NCBI RefSeq assembly: GCF_036237275.1
Contig: NZ_CP108352.1
Location: forward strand, 2,356,001-2,420,000
DNA length: 64,000 nt
Origin: Streptomyces sp. NBC_01353
Lineage (GTDB): Bacteria; Actinomycetota; Actinomycetes; Streptomycetales; Streptomycetaceae
Reading direction: 5' to 3'
Under the pieces are notes generated by a model. It ran no database searches. It was not told where the DNA came from and saw only the letters and a list, made by a program, of their open reading frames with translations. The first letter of the stretch is position 1; every line of letters begins with the position of its first letter. Positions 27,181 to 35,106 of the stretch are shown piece by piece. Both the position numbers and the translations under genes were made by a program.

Positions 27181-29076
27181 TCAGGAACGGAGGGGGTTGG
27201 TGATGGCGACGTAGACGGACTGGGTGTCCACGGGTCCGACGAGTTCGTCGAGGCCGTGCAGGCGGGTGAGGAGGTTGGCCTTGCAGCGCAGGGTCGCGGC
27301 TTCCAGGAGCCGGTGCGGCAGCGGGGAGCCGAGGCCGGTGGCGGAGGTGAGGAACTGGCGGAAGCCGGCGAGCAGGACGCGTTCGTCGGCGAGACGCTGG
27401 GCGCCGAAGGCTCCGATGAGGCCGAGGACGTTGTTGATGCCGAGGTAGTAGGCGAAGCGCTCGTCGGTGACCTGGTCGGAGACGAACGTGTCGCTGGCGG
27501 TGCCGATGCCGGGGAGTCGGTTTTCCAGCTCGTCGCGGCGGGACTCGCGGAAGTAGTACCCCTGGTTGTCGCGGTAGCGGCCGCCGATGGGCCAGCCGTG
27601 GGTGTCGAGGAGCACCAGGGTGTTCTGCTGGTGGGCTTCGAGGGCGACGCCCGCGTGACCGTCGAGCCAGAGCACGGGGCGGACGACCTGGTCGAGGTAG
27701 CGCAGGAACCACTCCGCGGCGACGGCCGTGGTGGGGCGGCCGGTGCGGGCGGCGAGCCGGGTGACGATGTCGGCGAGGCGGGAGCGCATCCGCGTGGTGC
27801 CGGGCCAGGGGCGCGGCGCGGTGAGGGCGGCGATGCAGACGGCGTCGTCCCCGGCGGCGAAGGGGTTGTGGCGGACCATGACGTCGAGTCCGGGGATCGG
27901 TTCGCCGGCCGGGGTGTCGACCGCGAGCCAGGCGGGGTCGCGGACGATGTCGAAGCCGGGGTGGGCGGCCTGCCATTGGTCGACGAGCCCGGTGCGGAGC
28001 AGCCGGTGGACCTCCACGCCGCGGTGGAGTTCCTTGCGGAGGTTCTCGCGGCGGGAGTTGGTGATGCGTACGCCGAGGGAGAGCTTGAGCATCGTCCGGG
28101 CGCCGGGTCGGTGCACGGTGCGCACGGAGGAGGTGGGGTGCCAGGTGGCGCCGTGGGGACCGAGGTCGTGGAGCAGGCCGGCGTCCAGGAGGGCGGCGAC
28201 GGCGGGGCGGTGCAACAGCTCACGCGCCTGCCACGGGTGCAGGGGCAACGGCACGGTCCCGGCGGGCAGTTCCAGACCTTCGGCGAGTCCGGCGGCGAGC
28301 TGGGCTGCGGTGACCGGGCGGCCCTGTTCGGTCCAGGCGGAGTCGGCGGCGAGGACCGTGGGGGCGACGGCCATCCAGTGCAGTGGGAAGGATCCGTGGA
28401 GCTCGGGTGAGTAGAGCCGGGCTTCGGCCTCGGAGAGCCCTTCGCGGCTCTTGGGGGTGGGGTGAAGAGGGTGGCCGAGCAGCAGGGACTGCTCGGCGGT
28501 GAGGAAGAGGTCCGCTTCGGGACCGGGGGTGGGGCGGCGGCGCCGCTCGGTGATGAACTCGGCGGTGCGGCGGGTCGAGTCGGCGACGCGGCCGACGAGT
28601 TCGGTTCCTTCGGGGCGGCCGGTCTCGCGGCTGAGGAGGGCGGCGACGGTGACGGCGTCGGCGGTGGGAGCGGTGGGGTGCAGTCCTTCGAGGGCGGGAG
28701 GCCCGAAGCGATGCCATCCCGTCGGCGACCAGTAGAGGACGGGGACGAGGAGGGCGGTGCCGCTGGCATCGAGGGGGATGCGGAGGGTCGTGGATTCGGG
28801 GGCGGGAAGGTTCTTCTCGCGTACCCAGCAGCGCAGCAGGTTCTCGATGGTCGCGGTGTCGGCGGCGCGGTGTGCGTCCGGGTCGTCGAGGTGGTCCACC
28901 CGAGCAGCCGTACTGCCCACAGCCGCATCGACGTTCACGGGGGCGTGCGGAGCGGGAGTGGGCTGGGGGTCGTACGGGCCGGAGTGCTGCCGGGGGACGG
29001 TGGCCTGCTCGACGGTGAGCGGGCCGCGTGCGGCGCTGCCGGTGTCGGACGCTTCGGATGCGGGGCTGGCGTTCAC
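27181..29076 (-). CDS. IucA/IucC family NIS siderophore synthetase, second copy
   Basis: 631 residues from GTG 29076, with AAGGAAG seven bases upstream; the long in-frame extension to 29334 is not supported. Motifs: PLPLHPWQARELL (about 295), MLKLSLGVRITNSRREN (about 345), ALEAHQQNTLVLLDTHGWPIGGRYRDNQGYYF (ATP site, about 485). Its pattern differs clearly from the first copy (LGVRITNSRREN against LSVLNTLVWRG), so the two should act on different bonds, for example sequential condensations on citrate. The first 75 residues are nonconserved. Second gene of the operon. Confidence 0.9.
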   Translation of the reverse strand: MNASPASEASDTGSAARGPLTVEQATVPRQHSGPYDPQPTPAPHAPVNVDAAVGSTAARVDHLDDPDAHRAADTATIENLLRCWVREKNLPAPESTTLRIPLDASGTALLVPVLYWSPTGWHRFGPPALEGLHPTAPTADAVTVAALLSRETGRPEGTELVGRVADSTRRTAEFITERRRRPTPGPEADLFLTAEQSLLLGHPLHPTPKSREGLSEAEARLYSPELHGSFPLHWMAVAPTVLAADSAWTEQGRPVTAAQLAAGLAEGLELPAGTVPLPLHPWQARELLHRPAVAALLDAGLLHDLGPHGATWHPTSSVRTVHRPGARTMLKLSLGVRITNSRRENLRKELHRGVEVHRLLRTGLVDQWQAAHPGFDIVRDPAWLAVDTPAGEPIPGLDVMVRHNPFAAGDDAVCIAALTAPRPWPGTTRMRSRLADIVTRLAARTGRPTTAVAAEWFLRYLDQVVRPVLWLDGHAGVALEAHQQNTLVLLDTHGWPIGGRYRDNQGYYFRESRRDELENRLPGIGTASDTFVSDQVTDERFAYYLGINNVLGLIGAFGAQRLADERVLLAGFRQFLTSATGLGSPLPHRLLEAATLRCKANLLTRLHGLDELVGPVDTQSVYVAITNPLRS

Positions 29077-29117
29077 GGGGCGCTTCCTTGTGAGGGGTGT
29101 CCGGGTTCGGTCCGGGA

Positions 29118-30581
29118 TCAGTGGGACGGTCCGGTCGGTCCGGTGTCGTTGCCGAGACGCGTACCGCGGGCGTGAGGCCCCGGGCGGTGGACGCGTTCGG
29201 CGGCGGCCAGGGCGTCGGCGAAACGGTCGAGGACGGCTTCGGCCTGCTCGTCGGTGAGGGTGAGCGGAGGGAGGAGGCGTACGACTCCCGAGTGGCGGCC
29301 GCCGAGTTCGACGATGAGACCGCGGTCGAGGCATTCCCGCTGGACTGCCGTCGCGAGGGCAGGGTCGGCCGGCGGGACGGTGGCACCGAGGTCGCCCGGC
29401 TCCTCGGAGTCCGGGTCCACCAGCTCGACGCCGATCATCAGCCCCCGGCCGCGCACATCGCCGATGCGGGGGTGGGCCGCGGCCAGGCCCTGGAGCCGTC
29501 CGAGCATCCGGGCGCCGAGGGTGGCCGCGCGGTCGGCGAGCCGGTTCTCCCGTACGTACGCGAGGGTGGCCGCTCCGGCTGCCATGGCGAGCTGGTTGCC
29601 ACGGAAAGTGCCCGCGTGGGCGCCGGGTTCCCAGGCGTCGAGCTCCGACCTGTAGACGATGACCGCGAGCGGGAGGGAACCGCCGATGGCCTTGGAGAGG
29701 ACCATGACGTCGGGGACGATGCCGCTGTGCTCCACGGCCCAGAAGGCGCCGGTGCGTCCGACGCCCGTCTGGACCTCGTCGGCGATGAGCGGGATGGAGC
29801 GGGCCGCGGTGATCTCCCGCATCCGGCGGAGCCAGGCGTCCGGGGCGGGGATGACACCGCCCTCGCCCTGGACCGGTTCGAGGATCATCGCGGCGGGGGT
29901 GGGGACCCCGCTCTTGGGGTCGTCGAGGAGGTTCTCCGTCCAGCGCGCGGACAGTTCGGCTCCGCGCTCGCCGCCGACGCCGAAGGGGCAGCGGTAGTTC
30001 TGCGGATAGGGCAGCCGGGTGACCCGTACGTCCGTCGCACCCCCCGAGGCGTCGAGGGCTCCGGCCGTCATGCCGTGGTAGGCGCCGGTGAAGCTGAGCA
30101 GGCCGCGTCGGCCGGTGGCGGTGCGAACGAGTTTGAGGGCGGCCTCGACTGCGTCCGTGCCCGCCGGTCCGCAGAACTGGATGCGCGCGTCGCGGGCGAG
30201 TGCGGCCGGCAGCGTGGCGAACAGCTCGGTGGTGAAGGCGTCCTTGACCGGGGTGGCGAGGTCGAGGACGTGCAGGGGGGCTCCGGAGTCGAGGACCTTC
30301 CTGATGGCTTCGAGGACCACCGGGTGGTTGTGCCCGAGGGCCAGGGTCCCCGCGCCGGACAGGCAGTCCAGATAACGCCGGCCGTCCGCGCCCTCGATGG
30401 TCAGTCCCCGGGCCCGTACGGGAACGATCGGCAGTGAGCGCGCATATGTGCGCGCCGCCGATTCGCGCAGCGACTGGCGACGCAGGATGCCTTCAAGTGC
30501 GCCCCCTTCACCCGCCCTCCGCTCCCGCTGGTGCGCCTGCGCGGCCGACGGTACGGCCGGAGCTGGTTCGGTCACGGCCAC
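29118..30581 (-). CDS. Class III PLP aminotransferase, diaminobutyrate--2-oxoglutarate type
   Basis: 487 residues from GTG 30581, preceded by GGGAGG; GTG 30575 and ATG 30620 are alternatives. LDCLSGAGTLALGHNHP, CGPAGTDAVEAALKL, ADEVQTGVGRTG and VLSKAIGGSLP (PLP lysine) are class III signatures, and the overall pattern is that of 2,4-diaminobutyrate aminotransferases. Likely product: L-2,4-diaminobutyrate from aspartate semialdehyde, a siderophore building block. First gene of the operon. No decarboxylase to make 1,3-diaminopropane follows, unlike rhizobactin/schizokinen-type clusters. No iron box was recognised upstream. Confidence 0.88.
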   Translation of the reverse strand: MAVTEPAPAVPSAAQAHQRERRAGEGGALEGILRRQSLRESAARTYARSLPIVPVRARGLTIEGADGRRYLDCLSGAGTLALGHNHPVVLEAIRKVLDSGAPLHVLDLATPVKDAFTTELFATLPAALARDARIQFCGPAGTDAVEAALKLVRTATGRRGLLSFTGAYHGMTAGALDASGGATDVRVTRLPYPQNYRCPFGVGGERGAELSARWTENLLDDPKSGVPTPAAMILEPVQGEGGVIPAPDAWLRRMREITAARSIPLIADEVQTGVGRTGAFWAVEHSGIVPDVMVLSKAIGGSLPLAVIVYRSELDAWEPGAHAGTFRGNQLAMAAGAATLAYVRENRLADRAATLGARMLGRLQGLAAAHPRIGDVRGRGLMIGVELVDPDSEEPGDLGATVPPADPALATAVQRECLDRGLIVELGGRHSGVVRLLPPLTLTDEQAEAVLDRFADALAAAERVHRPGPHARGTRLGNDTGPTGPSH

Positions 30582-30699
30582 GGCTCGGTGTCCTCCCGCT
30601 GTAACAGTTGCGTTGCACATCGGTACGTTGCTCCGCCGCGCGAACGGCGTCGCTGAACGCTTCCTCTGTGTCCCCCGTACGTACCAACGACGAGGGCTG

Positions 30700-30732
30700 C
30701 CAAGGATCACGGGAAAATCCCAAGATCCTTGG
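30700..30732. promoter_or_regulatory. Nested dyad upstream of the siderophore operon
   Basis: Outer arms CCAAGGATC and GATCCTTGG enclose inner arms GGGA and TCCC, centred about 135 bp before the aminotransferase start in the 320-bp divergent gap. It does not resemble the actinobacterial iron box (TTAGGTTAG core). It could be an operator or an RNA hairpin. I see no gene in the gap. Confidence 0.5.
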
Positions 30733-30901
30733 GACGGTGGGGATCACGACCCGGCAACGACCGCGCGGAGGCCGGAACCGCGGACCTGCCGCGCGCCGTC
30801 CCACCGGGCACCGGCATAGTGGGGGCGCACATCAGCGCCGGTCACGGCGCCACCACAGTTCACTCATGCACAAGTTGACGTAGTCCCAGGGGGATCACGA
30901 G

Positions 30902-32077
30902 ATGCGATCGATTCGTCCGCTGCTGGCCGCGGCAGCCGCCGTCGCGGCGTTGACGCTGACGGCGACGGCCTGCGGCCCGACCGAGGAGAACGCGGGCGAC
31001 AAGCCCAGCGCTTCCGCGAGCCCGTCCACCGGCGACAAGATCACGATTCCGGACGATCTCAAGGACCGGCTCAAGGAGCACGGGATCGATCTGGACAAGT
31101 GGAGGAACGGCGAGTGGAAGAACTGGGACCGCGACAAGTGGCTTCGTGAGGCGAAGGACTACGTCAACCCGATCATCGAGGACCTCTGGGACCCGGACCG
31201 GATGCGGGACGCCCAGCGGCCCGACAAGCCGGTCGAGGAGGAGGACATCTCGGGCGACGACGGTGTCACCGACCCGACCCCCGCGCCGGTCCGGGCGAAG
31301 GGCGTGCAGTCGCCGTACCACTCCAACGCCCCCGAGGCGGGCAAGGTGTTCTTCGACGGCCCCGAGGGTTCGATGGTCTGCTCGGCCACGGTCGTGACGG
31401 ACCCGGCCAACCCCGGCAAGTCCAACATGGTCTGGACCGCGGGCCACTGTGTGCACGCGGGCAAGAAGGGCGGCTGGTACCGCAACATCGCCTTCGTCCC
31501 CTCGTACAACGACCGCGCCCTGCCGACCGCGAAGCTGGAGAACGCGACGCGTGAGCAGGTCGCTCCGTACGGCGTGTGGTGGGGCGACTGGGCGCAGACG
31601 TCCGAGCAGTGGATCTCCCAGGGTGCGGCGACGGGCGGTCAGGGTGCTCCGTACGACTTCGCGGTGATCCATGTGACGCCGGAGAAGGGCAGCACGGGCA
31701 AGTCGCTGGAGGAGACGGTCGGTTCGGCGCTTCCGGTGGAGTTCAACGCTCCCGCGGTGTCGAAGATCGCGAACATGACGGCGACCGGTTACCCGGCGGG
31801 CCCGCCGTTCGACGGTCAGAAGATGTTCCAGTGCCAGGACAAGCCGGGCCGCCTGTCGGTGAAGGCGGAGCAGCCGACGATGTACCGCATCGGTTGCACG
31901 ATGACCGGCGGTTCGTCCGGCGGTGGCTGGGTCGCCGCGGGGCAGGACGGCAAGCCGGCGCTGGTGTCCAACACCTCGATCGGCCCGGTGACGGCCGGCT
32001 GGCTGGCCGGTCCGCGCCTGGGCACCGAGGCCAAGGGCGTCTACGACGAGGTCAGCAAGAAGTTCGCCGGCCGCTAG
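30902..32077 (+). CDS. Secreted lipoprotein, trypsin-like serine peptidase (copy 1)
   Basis: 391 residues. Lipoprotein signal peptide with lipobox LTATAC (Cys 24). Residues 45-110 hold a helical, Trp-rich element (WRNGEWKNWDRDKWLREAKDYVNPI) before an acidic linker. The peptidase domain follows at about 130-391 with His in VWTAGHC, Asp in YDFAVIH and Ser in TGGSSGGGW; a Cys pair (TAGHC and MVCS) suits the fold. It should be anchored on the outer face of the membrane. ATG 30902 follows GGGGGAT. A paralogue follows directly. Substrate unknown. Confidence 0.9.
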   Translation: MRSIRPLLAAAAAVAALTLTATACGPTEENAGDKPSASASPSTGDKITIPDDLKDRLKEHGIDLDKWRNGEWKNWDRDKWLREAKDYVNPIIEDLWDPDRMRDAQRPDKPVEEEDISGDDGVTDPTPAPVRAKGVQSPYHSNAPEAGKVFFDGPEGSMVCSATVVTDPANPGKSNMVWTAGHCVHAGKKGGWYRNIAFVPSYNDRALPTAKLENATREQVAPYGVWWGDWAQTSEQWISQGAATGGQGAPYDFAVIHVTPEKGSTGKSLEETVGSALPVEFNAPAVSKIANMTATGYPAGPPFDGQKMFQCQDKPGRLSVKAEQPTMYRIGCTMTGGSSGGGWVAAGQDGKPALVSNTSIGPVTAGWLAGPRLGTEAKGVYDEVSKKFAGR

Positions 32078-32087
32078 GCGGCGGCCG

Positions 32088-32117
32088 AGGGGCGGGGCCC
32101 TGCGGGGTCCCGCCCCT
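32088..32117 (+). terminator. Terminator hairpin after serine peptidase copy 1
   Basis: AGGGGCGGGGCCC pairs with GGGTCCCGCCCCT (one G-T wobble) and is followed by TTTCC, 11 bp after the stop. It separates the two tandem peptidase genes, so each probably has its own promoter. Confidence 0.8.
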
Positions 32118-32230
32118 TTCCTACGGGCATACTGTGCACCGCAAGTGACGCGTCCATGGCAACGCGACCGTGGCATTCGGTCCGTGGCGTCGCCCGGACG
32201 CGGGAAACATCATCTGGGGGATCTCAACTC

Positions 32231-33391
32231 ATGCGTTCCACACGACTCATACCCGCCTTCGCCGCGCTGGCATCGGCGCTCGCGCTGACCGCCACCGCCT
32301 GCGGCCCGACCGAGACACCGGCGGCCGACAAGCCCACGGCGGAGACGAGCGCGCCCGCCACCGGAGGCGGCGATGCCGCTCTTCCCAAGGATCTCGCCGA
32401 CAAGCTGAAGAAGCACGGCGTCGACCCGGACAAGTGGAAGAACGGCGAGTGGAAGAACTGGAACACGGACACGTGGCTCCGTGAGGCCGAGGACTTCGTC
32501 AACCCGGTGATCGACGGGCTCTGGGACTCCCAGCGGATGCAGTCCGCGAAGAGCCCGGACCAGACGATGGCCACGACGGCGGGCTCCGGGGGCAGCGACC
32601 CCACGCCGCGCCCCGTCCAGGCCCAGCGGGAGAAGACGCCCTACCACCGCAACGCGGCACCGGTCGGCAAGATCTTCTTCGACTCGCCCCAGGGTCACAT
32701 GGTCTGCTCCGGCACGATCGTGAAGGACCCGCGCCGGCCCGGGAAGTCCAACATGGTGTGGACCGCGGGTCACTGCGTCCACGCCGGCCAGCGTGGCGGC
32801 TGGTACCGCAACATCACCTTCGTCCCCGCCTACAACGACCTCGGCAAGTCGCCGGCCGCGCTGCGCAACGCCCAGCCGCACGAGGAGGCGCCGTACGGCC
32901 AGTACTGGGCCGACTGGGCCGTGACCTCGGGCGAGTGGATCCAGCGTGGCGGGTCGCAGGCCGCCTGGCCGTACGACTACGCCGTGCTGCACGTGCAGCC
33001 GGCCCGTGGGAAGAAGTCCCTGGAGGAGACCGTCGGCGCCGCGCTGCCGGTCGACTTCTCGGCGCCCGCGCCCGCGCAGGCCGGGACGGTGGGAGCCTGG
33101 GGTTACCCGGCGGCCCCGCCGTACAACGGTCTGATCATGCACAAGTGCCTGGACCGGGCCACCCGGCTCACCACGGCACCGGCGACGCCGACCATGTACC
33201 GCATCGGCTGCACGATGACCGGTGGCTCGTCCGGCGGCGGCTGGTTCCGTGCGCTGCCCAACGGGACGACCGCGCTGGTGTCGAACACCTCGATCGGCCC
33301 GGCCGGCGGCAACGGCTGGCTGGCTGGACCGCTGCTGGGACGCGGCGCGAAGGACGCGCACGAGATGGTGAGCAAGAAGTTCGCCCGCTGA
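32231..33391 (+). CDS. Secreted lipoprotein, trypsin-like serine peptidase (copy 2)
   Basis: 386 residues, a paralogue of the preceding gene along its whole length. Lipobox LTATAC, Trp-rich element WKNGEWKNWNTDTWLREAEDFVNPV, catalytic His (VWTAGHC), Asp (YDYAVLH) and Ser (TGGSSGGGW) are all retained, so both copies should be active. Differences concentrate in the linker after the Trp-rich element and in surface loops. ATG 32231 follows GGGGGATC. Convergent with hflX. The tandem arrangement indicates a local duplication. Confidence 0.9.
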   Translation: MRSTRLIPAFAALASALALTATACGPTETPAADKPTAETSAPATGGGDAALPKDLADKLKKHGVDPDKWKNGEWKNWNTDTWLREAEDFVNPVIDGLWDSQRMQSAKSPDQTMATTAGSGGSDPTPRPVQAQREKTPYHRNAAPVGKIFFDSPQGHMVCSGTIVKDPRRPGKSNMVWTAGHCVHAGQRGGWYRNITFVPAYNDLGKSPAALRNAQPHEEAPYGQYWADWAVTSGEWIQRGGSQAAWPYDYAVLHVQPARGKKSLEETVGAALPVDFSAPAPAQAGTVGAWGYPAAPPYNGLIMHKCLDRATRLTTAPATPTMYRIGCTMTGGSSGGGWFRALPNGTTALVSNTSIGPAGGNGWLAGPLLGRGAKDAHEMVSKKFAR

Positions 33392-33434
33392 CCCGACGGC
33401 ACTGATACCCACGCCGGCGGACACCGGCGTACGA

Positions 33435-33483
33435 CATGCGGAAGGCCCCGTCCCCTGATGAGGGGGGCGGGGCCTTCCGCATG
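33435..33483. terminator. Very long terminator hairpin between peptidase copy 2 and hflX
   Basis: A 21-bp stem from CATGCGGAAGGCCCCG to CGGGGCCTTCCGCATG with a six-base loop and one unpaired base. It lies between two convergent stops and should act in both directions. Confidence 0.9.
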
Positions 33484-33495
33484 TGAGCGAACCGG

Positions 33496-34989
33496 TCAGT
33501 GAGCGGCCGGTACGTACGGCGTCAGGAACGCCGCCAGCTCCTCGTGCACACGCGCCTTGAGCAGCGTGCCCTCCGGGGTGTGCTCCTCGGAGAGCAGCTC
33601 ACCCTCGGCGTGCACCCGGGACACCAGCCCGCCCTCGGTGTACGGCACGAGCGCCTCGATCTCGACCTGCGGCCGCGGCAGTTCGGCGTCGATGAGCGCG
33701 AGCAGCTCCTCGATGCCCTCGCCCGTACGGGCGGAGACCGCGATCGCGTGGCGCTCGGCCCGCATCAGCCTCTGCAGGACGAGCGGGTCGGCCGCGTCCG
33801 CCTTGTTGACGACCACGACCTCCGGCACGTTGACCGCGCCGACGTCGCGGAACACCTCGCGTACCGCCGCGAGCTGCTCCTCCGGAGCCGGGTGCGAACC
33901 GTCGACCACGTGCAGGATCAGATCGGATTCGCCGACCTCCTCCATCGTGGAGCGGAACGCCTCGACCAGGTGGTGCGGCAGGTGCCGTACGAACCCGACG
34001 GTGTCGGCCAGGGTGTACACCCGGCCGCTGGGCGTCTCGGCCCGGCGCACGGTCGGGTCGAGGGTGGCGAACAGTGCGTTCTCCACCAGCACACCCGCAC
34101 CGGTCAGCCGGTTGAGCAGCGAGGACTTGCCGGCGTTGGTGTATCCGGCGATGGCGACAGAGGGAACCTTGTGACGGCGCCGCTCCTGCCGCTTGATGTC
34201 GCGGCCGGTCTTCATCTCCGCGATCTCCCGGCGCATCTTCGCCATCTTCTCGCGGATCCGACGCCGGTCGGTCTCGATCTTGGTCTCACCGGGACCACGG
34301 GTGGCCATGCCGCCACCGCCGCCGCCACCCATCTGACGGGAGAGCGACTGACCCCAGCCTCGCAGTCGCGGCAGCATGTACTGCATCTGCGCCAGCGCGA
34401 CCTGCGCCTTGCCCTCTCGGGACTTGGCGTGCTGGGCGAAGATGTCGAGGATGAGCGCGGTCCGGTCGACCACCTTCACCTTGACGACGTCTTCGAGGGC
34501 GATGAGCTGGCCGGGGCTGAGCTCGCCGTCACAGACGACGGTGTCAGCGCCGGACTCGAGCACGATGTCCCGCAGCTCACGGGCCTTGCCGGAACCGATG
34601 AAGGTGGCCGGGTCCGGCTTGTCACGGCGCTGGATCACGCCGTCGAGTACCAGGGCGCCCGCCGTCTCGGCGAGGGCCGCGAGCTCCGCCAGGGAGTTCT
34701 CCGCGTCCTGGACGGTCCCCGAGGTCCATACGCCGACCAGCACGACGCGCTCAAGGCGCAGCTGCCGGTACTCGACCTCGGTGACGTCCTCGAGCTCGGT
34801 GGAGAGGCCCGCCACGCGCCGCAGGGCCGCGCGCTCGGAGCGGTCGAACTGATCGCCGTCCCGCTCTCCGTCGATCTCGTGGCTCCAGGCGACGTCCTCT
34901 TCCATCAGGGCATCGGCCCGAAGGCTCTCGGTGCGGTTCGTCTCCGCGAAGCTCTGCTCGTCCTGGGAAGGGGATGAAGAGGAGGTCAT
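33496..34989 (-). CDS. hflX: GTPase HflX
   Basis: 497 residues. The N-terminal HflX domain is followed by the glycine-rich segment MGGGGGGGMATRGPGE and the G domain: G1 GYTNAGKSS (about 285), G3 DTVGFVRHLPHHLVEAFRSTMEE, G4 NKAD, G5 SARTGEG. HflX binds 50S ribosomes and splits stalled or hibernating ribosomes under stress. The first 60 residues are an acidic actinobacterial extension. ATG 34989. Upstream on the same strand are the M1 peptidase and relA/spoT genes, each with a spacer above 100 bp. Confidence 0.96.
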   Translation of the reverse strand: MTSSSSPSQDEQSFAETNRTESLRADALMEEDVAWSHEIDGERDGDQFDRSERAALRRVAGLSTELEDVTEVEYRQLRLERVVLVGVWTSGTVQDAENSLAELAALAETAGALVLDGVIQRRDKPDPATFIGSGKARELRDIVLESGADTVVCDGELSPGQLIALEDVVKVKVVDRTALILDIFAQHAKSREGKAQVALAQMQYMLPRLRGWGQSLSRQMGGGGGGGMATRGPGETKIETDRRRIREKMAKMRREIAEMKTGRDIKRQERRRHKVPSVAIAGYTNAGKSSLLNRLTGAGVLVENALFATLDPTVRRAETPSGRVYTLADTVGFVRHLPHHLVEAFRSTMEEVGESDLILHVVDGSHPAPEEQLAAVREVFRDVGAVNVPEVVVVNKADAADPLVLQRLMRAERHAIAVSARTGEGIEELLALIDAELPRPQVEIEALVPYTEGGLVSRVHAEGELLSEEHTPEGTLLKARVHEELAAFLTPYVPAAH

Positions 34990-35106
34990 TTGATCCTTAC
35001 GTCGATGGAAGTCGTTGCGTCGATCACAACGTGTGACGGCACGGAAAGATTCCCGGGCCGGCCGCGTCGTCGACCTGACGATGGTGACACGGTCGGGCGT
35101 CGCCCG

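Noticed and set aside
30582-30901. IdeR/DmdR iron box for the siderophore operon
   Set aside because: No TTAGGTTAGGCTAACCTAA-like palindrome was found in this gap or before the other three genes.
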